A DNA stretch of 11,456 bases, from NCBI GenBank assembly GCA_030601645.1, contig JAUWBQ010000041.1, positions 1 through 11,456 of the forward strand. Direction: 5' to 3'. The position numbers were made by a program, and so were the translations under genes. This document shows, one piece after another, positions 1 to 6,053 of the stretch. Position 1 is the first letter of the stretch; the number at the start of each line of letters is the position of its first letter. Below the pieces are notes generated by a model. The model was not told where the DNA came from. It was given only the letters and a program-made list of their open reading frames with translations, and made no database searches. Origin of the DNA: Candidatus Bathyarchaeota archaeon. Lineage in GTDB: Archaea > Thermoproteota > Bathyarchaeia > TCS64.

Positions 1-1014
1 TACGAGACCAAGGCCACCCGTCCCCTCTTCCGGGGCAGGGAGTTCCTCTGGAACGAGGCCCACACCGCCCACGTCGACTACCAGGACGCCGAGCGCCAAG
101 TAAGAGAGGGCGTAGACATCTACAAACAGGTCTACGACGCCCTCGGCCTCAGCTACATCGTCCTCAAGCGCCCCGACTTTGACAAGTTCGCAGGCGCCGA
201 CTACAGCCTCGCCTTCGACACCTGGAACCCCGACGGCAAAACCAACCAGATAGGCACCGTCCACCACCTCGGAGACAACTTCGCCAAGGCCTTCGAGCTC
301 ACATACGAGGACGAGGAGGGGAACCAGACCACCGCCTACACCACCTGCTACGGCATGGGCTTAGGCAGGACCCTGGCCGCCACGATGACCCACCACGGCG
401 ACGACAACGGCCTCGTCCTCCCCCCGGTCGTCGCGCCGAAACAGGTGGTCATCGTGCCCATCCCCTTCAGGGGGCGGGAGAAAGACGTGGCAGCCTACGC
501 CGGTGAGATCGAAGAGAAGCTGAAGGAGGCCGGGATTAGGGTGTTACTGGACGACGACAACCGTCTGAGGCCCGGCGAGAAGTACTACAAGTGGGAGATG
601 TTCGGCGTCCCCGTCAGGGTCGAGGTCGGACCCAGGGAGGCCGACGCAAGATCCGTCACCCTCGTCAGGAGGGACACCAGGGAGCGGAGCAAGGCCCAGC
701 TCGCGGACCTCGTCGAAGCCGTGAGGGGCCTTTTCTCGGAGATATTCGAGAACCTGAGGACCAGAAGCAGGGAGAGGTTGGAGAGCGAGCTGGCGGACGC
801 CCACGACCTGGAAGAGCTGAAGGCGCTCATGAAAGAGAGGAAGATCGTCAGGGTGAACTGGTGCGCTGACCCCCACTGCGCGTTCCAGCTCAAGGACGAG
901 GTGGCCGGCGAGGTGAGGGGCACCCTCTGGGACGAGAACGAGGAGCCCGACGGACCATGCATCGTCTGCGGGGATCCGGGAAAATACGTTGCCTACATCT
1001 CCCGTACCTATTGA
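1..1014 (+). CDS. proS: Prolyl-tRNA synthetase, archaeal/eukaryotic type (3' part, start outside window)
   Basis: Charges tRNA-Pro with proline in the cytoplasm (class II aminoacyl-tRNA synthetase). The frame is open from base 1 and ends in TGA at 1012-1014, leaving 337 residues. The first visible codons carry class II motif 2 (FRGREFLWNEAHTAH). Motif 3 follows as CYGMGLGRTLAA, with the ATP-binding Arg, then GDDNGLVLPP and VAPKQVVIVPIP, which open the anticodon-binding domain. The C-terminus has the extra zinc-type domain of the archaeal/eukaryotic form, with two Cys pairs (CADPHC and CIVCG), and ends in Tyr as in that family. Most relatives read GIS-R where this one has GLGRT in motif 3, a mild variation. 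The catalytic N-terminal part lies upstream. Its mRNA probably ends at the T-rich run just downstream, so it is likely separate from the next genes. Identification is secure. Confidence 0.96.
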   Translation, partial: YETKATRPLFRGREFLWNEAHTAHVDYQDAERQVREGVDIYKQVYDALGLSYIVLKRPDFDKFAGADYSLAFDTWNPDGKTNQIGTVHHLGDNFAKAFELTYEDEEGNQTTAYTTCYGMGLGRTLAATMTHHGDDNGLVLPPVVAPKQVVIVPIPFRGREKDVAAYAGEIEEKLKEAGIRVLLDDDNRLRPGEKYYKWEMFGVPVRVEVGPREADARSVTLVRRDTRERSKAQLADLVEAVRGLFSEIFENLRTRSRERLESELADAHDLEELKALMKERKIVRVNWCADPHCAFQLKDEVAGEVRGTLWDENEEPDGPCIVCGDPGKYVAYISRTY

Positions 1015-1023
1015 TCGAGCATA

Positions 1024-1037
1024 TTTTTATTCTTTTT
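1024..1037 (+). terminator. U-tract terminator after proS
   Basis: The run TTTTTATTCTTTTT begins 10 bases after the proS stop codon. Archaeal RNA polymerase commonly ends on such U-rich runs without a hairpin, and I see no stem here. The gap from 1015 to 1168 holds no other supported feature; its longest local reading frames are about ten codons. Confidence 0.6.
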
Positions 1038-1168
1038 AAATCAGTCTCGCAGAACATACTTATTGCGCTTTATTCAACAAGTGGAGAACATGGACCAATA
1101 ACATAGTTTTATGAAACAGGTAATTAATATGGAAGATAAGTAGAGTGTTGCTCAATGGCGAGCGCGCG

Positions 1169-1183
1169 CTTTAAAAATAAAAG
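1169..1183 (+). promoter_or_regulatory. TATA-box promoter for the tubulin-like operon
   Basis: The segment CTTTAAAAATAAAAG, preceded by a GC-rich GCGCGCG stretch, is a good archaeal TATA box. It predicts transcription starting near 1200, just upstream of the Shine-Dalgarno run GGGGGAGG at 1200-1207. This argues that translation starts at ATG 1212 and not at the in-frame ATG 1155, which lies upstream of the box. Confidence 0.6.
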
Positions 1184-1211
1184 AGAACAGGAAGTAGAAG
1201 GGGGAGGAAGC

Positions 1212-2198
1212 ATGAGAAAACCAGGGATGATTATACTATTTTCCGTATTGCTCATTTCATCATCCATAGGATTTTCTGGAGCCCAAGAAGACGGCGAGAG
1301 ATGGTTCGTGGCTTACAACATGGTCGACCTCTCCTCGCGGCAGCTGGTTCTGGACAGGGACTTCGAGTCCGACAAGGACATCCAGAACACGCCCATCCTG
1401 GCCGGCGGCGAGTACAACCTGACCTTTATTCTGGACGTCGGTCTGACCGCCGCGTACGCCAACCTGACCCTCACGGTGAACATGGGCCATGCGGACACCA
1501 TCGACAGGTACTGGGAGGTCCACACGACGGAGCTCAACCTGACGGAGGACTACAACCCCGACAGCCCCGAGATAACCTTCAGGCAGGTCAAGGGGAGGTA
1601 CGCCGTCTCCGCGTTCGGCAGGATCCCCATAGATCGGACGGTGACGGACCTGGGCCACGGCCACTCACTCCACAATCCGGTTAACCACCGGTTCATCCAG
1701 CTCAGGGGGCCGGACGGCAGCCTCCTCGACGAGATCGCCCTCACCGTCATCGACTCGGACATAGACGGATACAGGTACTACCTCGGCGAGAGGGAGGCCG
1801 ACCTCCAAGAATACGTTGACAATCAGGTCGACCCGGCCTTCACGGGGCTGTTCGAGACCCTCATCGCCCTCGCGGAGGAGCAGGCAGAGGCCGGCTTCAT
1901 CGACACAGCGAGGACCATCCTGGAGACCATCGAGATCGACATCCCCCCGGTGAGGACGGGGCCCACGTTCCAGGAGCAGTACTTCCTCCCGGCCGTGGGG
2001 GGCCTGGGCCTGCTCGTCGTCATACTGGGCGCCCTGTTATTCAGGGCGAACGGGAAGCTGTCCTTCTCCAAGATGATCGTGGAGGACCAGATCAGGGAGC
2101 TCGAGGGCCTCACCCTGAGGGCTTCCAGGACGGACCGGAACCTCGGTCAGAAGCTTCAAGAGATTAATGACAAGTTGAAAGAGTTGGAGAGGAGCTAG
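1212..2198 (+). CDS. Secreted single-pass membrane protein with ectodomain and short cytoplasmic coiled coil
   Basis: Not a family I recognise. From ATG 1212 it has 328 residues. Residues 1-24 are a signal peptide (basic MRKPG start, hydrophobic core, likely cut near SGA-Q). Residues 25-190 look like a beta-rich ectodomain with three N-glycosylation sequons, all Asn-Leu-Thr, at about 69, 84 and 109. Residues 194-240 form an acidic helical stalk. One membrane span covers about 258-278, then a ~50-residue charged helical tail (IRELEGL...KLKELERS) should face the cytoplasm. ATG 1212 is preferred over ATG 1155 because GGAGG sits 4 bases upstream and the signal peptide starts there. The stop codon touches the start of the tubulin-like gene, so the two are co-translated. 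Inferred role: a surface-anchored receptor that ties the cytoplasmic tubulin-like scaffold to the outside of the cell. Confidence 0.85.
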   Translation: MRKPGMIILFSVLLISSSIGFSGAQEDGERWFVAYNMVDLSSRQLVLDRDFESDKDIQNTPILAGGEYNLTFILDVGLTAAYANLTLTVNMGHADTIDRYWEVHTTELNLTEDYNPDSPEITFRQVKGRYAVSAFGRIPIDRTVTDLGHGHSLHNPVNHRFIQLRGPDGSLLDEIALTVIDSDIDGYRYYLGEREADLQEYVDNQVDPAFTGLFETLIALAEEQAEAGFIDTARTILETIEIDIPPVRTGPTFQEQYFLPAVGGLGLLVVILGALLFRANGKLSFSKMIVEDQIRELEGLTLRASRTDRNLGQKLQEINDKLKELERS

Positions 2199-4859
2199 AT
2201 GGCAGAATTGGGATATTCGAGCGTGATCCACCTTGTGGGCCTGGGCGGCGCAGGGACGAACATCGTGGAGGCCTTCCTGAAGAACGAGAAGACCCTCGAC
2301 CTCCTGAGCACCGGGGTGACGAGGCTCTCGCTGATGGCCCTGGACGTGGCCGACCCGGACATAAAGAGCTTGGAGGAGACCCGCAAGAAGGTCGTGGAGC
2401 TGATGAAGAGGAAAGGCATCCCCCAGGAGCGCCTCAGCCTCATCGCCCAGTCAATAAAGTTCCCCAGCGCAGAGGCGATGTTCGACTTCGTCCAGCACAA
2501 GTTCAAAGAGCACCTCACCAACGAAGGCATCAGGATCAGGAAGTACAACCCCTGGCTCCCCTCCACCGTCGCCATCCCCCCGCTAGCGGGAGGCGCCGGG
2601 AGGCGCAGATCCCTCGCGAAGGCCATCTACAACCTGAACTACTACCAGCTGGGTATCATCAAGTCCCTCATCAACATGTTCAAGGACCACGCCCTATCCT
2701 CAATCAGCTCCCCCATCATCCTAGTCATCTTCGGCCTCGGAGGGGGCAGCGGCGGGGGCATGGTCTTCGACTTTGCCCGTCACCTACGGACCTCGGTGGG
2801 CTCTGGCGTCCCCATCATAGCCATGTGCGTACTCCCCTGCGCGGGAGACGACCCCCCGGCCAAGGGGTACTCCGCCTACAACGCCGTGGATGAGCTGACG
2901 GCACTCCTCAACAGGGAGACCAACGAGGCCATCGTCAAGTCCCTCGGGGATCAGTACAGGAACCCCTTCAACGCCGTCCTCTTCCTCCCCCTGATGCCCG
3001 CCTACTCGAAGACCGGTAACATCCTCATGGCCAGGGACGAGGTCGACGAGATGATCACCGAGATGTTCTACGTCCTCATGGACTTCGACATGGCCGACGT
3101 CCTCAGCGGCATAGGCACCGAGGTCGGCCTCAAGGAGGACACCATCCACACCCTTAGCATGGTCAAGGTCAACTACCCGGTGGACTCGTACGTCAACGCC
3201 TTCAAAGCCAAGCTGGAGCAGATGCAGCAGCTCTACCAGATCCGGGTGGAGAAGCTCGAGGTCCTGAACATGATCAACACCGTCCTGGAGGTCAAGCACA
3301 GGGAGGTCTCGGACCTCTACAAGAAGTACCTGATCAGGACGAACGCCTACAACGAGGAGGAGTTCGAGGAGAAGATGAGGCAGCTGATCTATGGCAGCCC
3401 TCGCTTCGAGGAGGACTACAACCTCTACATAAGGGGAATCCAGGGGCAGGTCCGGAGCTGGATAGAGGACTCCCTCCAGTTCGTCTCCACCACGAAGGTG
3501 GTTGCCGAGGAGGGGACCATCGAGGACTCCATCGTCAATCTGGTGCTCCAGAGGGAGGGCGGGGCCATCACGGACAACCTTGAGGGCCTGATGAGGAACC
3601 TGCTGAGGACCTCGTCCGACTTCTCGGAGATCAAGGGGGCCATCTTCGAGAGGCTCCAGCAGCTGATCCCCAGCTCCCAGATCCTCAGCGTCCAGCAGAA
3701 GAAGCTACTGGAGGACTTCATGAACCTCGCCGACCTCACCGAGAGGACCCTCCAGATCCTCAGGTTCTACAACGAGATCAGACACCTCACCGACGCCATG
3801 ATCCGGCGGTACGACATCCTCCCCCAAGACGAGCTGCAGCCCATCAACTTCCAGGAGATAAAGTCTGAGCTCACCACCCTCTACCACCTCCTCCAGCTCA
3901 TGGTGAAGACCCCGTCGGACGAGGTAAAGATGATAGACGAGCACATCACATACCTCCAGGCTCTCCTCGGCAAGTTCCGGGGCAGGAGGGAGAGCTTCGA
4001 GAACGAGCTCTTCAGGCTCGAGGAGAGGAAGAAGAGGAAGGAACTCGACAAGGAGAAGTTCCAGAGGGAGTCAGGCGGCTTCCTCAGGTTCGGCAAGAAG
4101 CGCTACGCCAAGGAGAGGCTGAACGAGGTGGAGAGGGAGCTCAGGGTCATCAACGAAGAGACCCTCGCCCTGAACGAGAAGATCGGCGACGTCGACAAGG
4201 TCATCGACCTCTACCTCAACCTCCAGAAGAAGCTGGAGGTAACATCCGACTACAGGAAGAAGCTTAACAGCATCCTCGACCGCTCAAAGGAGTACCAGAG
4301 GCTCCTCTCCGAGATCATCAAGCCCAAGAGGTTCTACGAGAGGACCACCGAGCTAACCCAAGACGAGCAGATTAAGATCATCCACAAGATCGTCACCGAG
4401 CAGGAGGAGGCCCTCAGCAGGGAGGGCATACTCACCGAGATCCTGGACCTGGAGCACTTCAAGGACTACATGAGGAGCGTCATCCGGGTCTACAGGACCC
4501 CCAACATCATGGGACTGAAGTCCAGCTACAGGTCCGACTACATCTGGGTGACGGTCCAGACCCCGCAGGGGCTCTGGGACTCCGAGCTCACCCAGGAGCT
4601 GTACACCGCCCTCGCCGCCTACGTCACGGGGGACGTCTCCAAGACGATCACCGTGAGAGAGGTGCGAGCCAGGGACCCCTGGGTGATAAGGATCGTGGTC
4701 GTCGGCGGAAGGGGCCGGATGGAGGACCTCGACTCCTACGACGAGATGGAGCGCCTCAACAGGAAGGCCTCAGAGTTCGAGGTGAGCCTGTCCAGATCCT
4801 TCCTGATCGAGCACGACCCATCGCTGAAGAGCATCCTCGAGAAGATAGGAGCCAAGTGA
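2199..4859 (+). CDS. Large FtsZ/tubulin-superfamily GTPase with long helical/coiled-coil region
   Basis: An 886-residue cytoplasmic protein. Seen directly: the N-terminal GTPase domain has the full set of FtsZ/tubulin loops. T1 is GLGGAGTN (14-21), T2 MALDVADPD (46-54), T3 LAGGAGRRRSLAKA (129-141), T4 GLGGGSGGG (179-187) and T7 DFDMADV (295-301). Asp297 and Asp300 align with the catalytic aspartates of FtsZ, so it should hydrolyse GTP on self-assembly. Residues ~330-755 are mostly helical; 590-690 is a highly charged coiled coil interrupted by SGGFLRFGKKRY (625-636), a basic-hydrophobic patch. The last ~130 residues return to alpha/beta, with a strand like FtsZ's last one (VIRIVVVGG). The length is more than twice that of FtsZ (~350-400). 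It starts at ATG directly after the upstream stop, with GAGGAG 4 bases before it. It resembles the long tubulin-like proteins of bacteria and archaea more than true FtsZ or CetZ. Superfamily certain; role unknown. Confidence 0.9.
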   Translation: MAELGYSSVIHLVGLGGAGTNIVEAFLKNEKTLDLLSTGVTRLSLMALDVADPDIKSLEETRKKVVELMKRKGIPQERLSLIAQSIKFPSAEAMFDFVQHKFKEHLTNEGIRIRKYNPWLPSTVAIPPLAGGAGRRRSLAKAIYNLNYYQLGIIKSLINMFKDHALSSISSPIILVIFGLGGGSGGGMVFDFARHLRTSVGSGVPIIAMCVLPCAGDDPPAKGYSAYNAVDELTALLNRETNEAIVKSLGDQYRNPFNAVLFLPLMPAYSKTGNILMARDEVDEMITEMFYVLMDFDMADVLSGIGTEVGLKEDTIHTLSMVKVNYPVDSYVNAFKAKLEQMQQLYQIRVEKLEVLNMINTVLEVKHREVSDLYKKYLIRTNAYNEEEFEEKMRQLIYGSPRFEEDYNLYIRGIQGQVRSWIEDSLQFVSTTKVVAEEGTIEDSIVNLVLQREGGAITDNLEGLMRNLLRTSSDFSEIKGAIFERLQQLIPSSQILSVQQKKLLEDFMNLADLTERTLQILRFYNEIRHLTDAMIRRYDILPQDELQPINFQEIKSELTTLYHLLQLMVKTPSDEVKMIDEHITYLQALLGKFRGRRESFENELFRLEERKKRKELDKEKFQRESGGFLRFGKKRYAKERLNEVERELRVINEETLALNEKIGDVDKVIDLYLNLQKKLEVTSDYRKKLNSILDRSKEYQRLLSEIIKPKRFYERTTELTQDEQIKIIHKIVTEQEEALSREGILTEILDLEHFKDYMRSVIRVYRTPNIMGLKSSYRSDYIWVTVQTPQGLWDSELTQELYTALAAYVTGDVSKTITVREVRARDPWVIRIVVVGGRGRMEDLDSYDEMERLNRKASEFEVSLSRSFLIEHDPSLKSILEKIGAK

Positions 4860-4866
4860 CCCACAA

Positions 4867-6006
4867 TCATCCCTGTTCTGTGACCAGTCTCTCCCTTATC
4901 TCGGCCCAGGCTTCCTTGTCGTAGAACCCGTGCTCGTTGATAAGCCGGTTGAACCTGGATATCCTCTCGTCGATGGTCTTGAAGATCCGCCGCGTGTCGA
5001 AGCCCCCGACGAGGATCACCACGTCTATCCTGTCGTTAAACTCGTCCACGTAGATGGGCTCGCATATCTGGGGGACGTTGAGGTTCAGCCTCTCCTTGAG
5101 CCAGTCGTTCACCTGCAGCTCGATGTAGCCCTTGGAGAGCTGCCCCTGGAGCCTCAGGGGGGCCCTCACGAGGACGTAGATGAGGGAGGCCGTCGAGAGA
5201 TCGAGCTCCATCAGGGGCTGCTCCAGGGTGATGGCGAGGATGTTCCTCAGGTTCCCGTAGATCTCCAGGCTGGATCCGGTGGCCATGAGGACGGTGAACA
5301 GGTCGACCTTGAAGGACTGGGAGAGCTTGGCCAGATCCTTGACCAGCCCCCTCTTGTCCAAGATCATCTCCGACACGTACCTTATGACGGTCTCCCCCGT
5401 CAGCAGGCCCCCGACCCTGTTGACCCCGATGAACGAATCAAGATTCGAGCGATCCATGAGGACGATGGGCCCCGCACCCTGGAGCAGGAGGAGGCCCAAC
5501 GAGGAGAAGGCGTTGAAGAGGGCGTCCGAGCTGTGGTTTATCGACGGCAACACGGCGAGGTACACGTTGTCTTTCTTCTCCTCGTTCAGATAGGAGTTGA
5601 GCGTGGGGAGGACCCCCGAGGTCACCCCTTCCGAAAGGGAGCAGACGGTGATGACCTCTTCGTGATAACCGAAGATCCTCTCCTTCAGGTCGCCTACGAA
5701 ATCGGGAGACGCCTGGAGGTGGGCGTGGAGGTCGAACCAGTAGTGGGGTTCAAACACGGTGTCGAGCATGAGGACATCGTCAGGGTTCGCGACTTTATCG
5801 TAGGGGCGAAGATCGCTCTCCTTCCTATGGATGATGTGGAATAGGGAGGGGGAGTTGCCCCTGTTGAAATGGCTCGAATCCATCAAAGCTTTAAAGGCAT
5901 ACAGACCCAACGTAATAGCTATCTGGCTTGGCAGCTGGGGGTGGATCTGGTCTATATGAGCCTTAATCTGTCTGAGGACGTTAAAGTCGGTCTCGTTCGA
6001 ATCCAT
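4867..6006 (-). CDS. Degenerate FtsZ/tubulin-like protein (predicted pseudo-GTPase)
   Basis: A 379-residue soluble protein; I see no signal peptide or membrane span. Its order of segments follows FtsZ/tubulin: strand plus T4-like loop VCSLSEGVTSG (121-131), strand VYLAVLPS (148-155), a helix and strand ending PIVLMDRSNLDSF (180-192), a T7-like FKVDLFTVL (232-240), then the C-terminal domain with ITLEQPLMELD (259-269), LIYVLV and EPIYVDEFNDRIDVVILVGGF (316-336), matching FtsZ's last strands. The T4 loop reads SEGVTSG where GGGTGSG is expected, no GGxGxN T1 loop is visible near the N-terminus, and the second catalytic Asp of T7 is Thr238. It therefore probably does not hydrolyse GTP. ATG 6006 is chosen over TTG 6018 because a TATA box 30 bases upstream implies a leaderless mRNA. 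It converges on the large tubulin-like gene with a 7-bp gap. The homology is my reading of motifs, not a search result. Confidence 0.72.
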   Translation of the reverse strand: MDSNETDFNVLRQIKAHIDQIHPQLPSQIAITLGLYAFKALMDSSHFNRGNSPSLFHIIHRKESDLRPYDKVANPDDVLMLDTVFEPHYWFDLHAHLQASPDFVGDLKERIFGYHEEVITVCSLSEGVTSGVLPTLNSYLNEEKKDNVYLAVLPSINHSSDALFNAFSSLGLLLLQGAGPIVLMDRSNLDSFIGVNRVGGLLTGETVIRYVSEMILDKRGLVKDLAKLSQSFKVDLFTVLMATGSSLEIYGNLRNILAITLEQPLMELDLSTASLIYVLVRAPLRLQGQLSKGYIELQVNDWLKERLNLNVPQICEPIYVDEFNDRIDVVILVGGFDTRRIFKTIDERISRFNRLINEHGFYDKEAWAEIRERLVTEQG

Positions 6007-6016
6007 CTGGGGACAC

Positions 6017-6026
6017 AAATATTATT
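6017..6026 (+). promoter_or_regulatory. TATA box for the polytopic membrane protein gene
   Basis: AAATATTATT lies about 32 bases upstream of ATG 6054 and would give a start of transcription near 6049. It sits inside the footprint of the opposite promoter (box at 6032-6040), so the two initiation complexes cannot bind together. The alternative is that the ATATAAAA at 6033-6040 serves both directions. Confidence 0.4.
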
Positions 6027-6031
6027 CAAGT

Positions 6032-6040
6032 CATATAAAA
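6032..6040 (-). promoter_or_regulatory. TATA box for the pseudo-tubulin gene
   Basis: On the minus strand the sequence reads TTTTATATG. Its centre is 30 bases upstream of ATG 6006, so transcription should begin within a few bases of that codon (leaderless or nearly so). Confidence 0.5.
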
Positions 6041-6053
6041 TGTGGTAGAGAAT

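Noticed and set aside
1155..1211. Upstream in-frame start (ATG 1155) for the secreted protein
   Set aside because: It would add 19 charged residues before a clear signal peptide and lies upstream of the best TATA box; ATG 1212 has a Shine-Dalgarno sequence.
1015..1211. tRNA or other RNA gene in the AT-rich gap
   Set aside because: I found no cloverleaf, TTCGA-type T-loop or stable stem; only a terminator and a promoter are supported. I also saw no CRISPR repeats, transposase or inverted terminal repeats anywhere in the window.
2199..4859. Calling the large tubulin-like protein FtsZ or CetZ
   Set aside because: At 886 residues with a ~400-residue helical region and no FtsZ-type C-terminal tail, it is not an ordinary member of either family.
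4930..5844. 304-codon plus-strand open frame
   Set aside because: Antisense to the pseudo-tubulin gene. Its product is the same D/E/G/V/P-rich shadow type, while the minus frame shows real secondary-structure pattern and FtsZ-like motifs.
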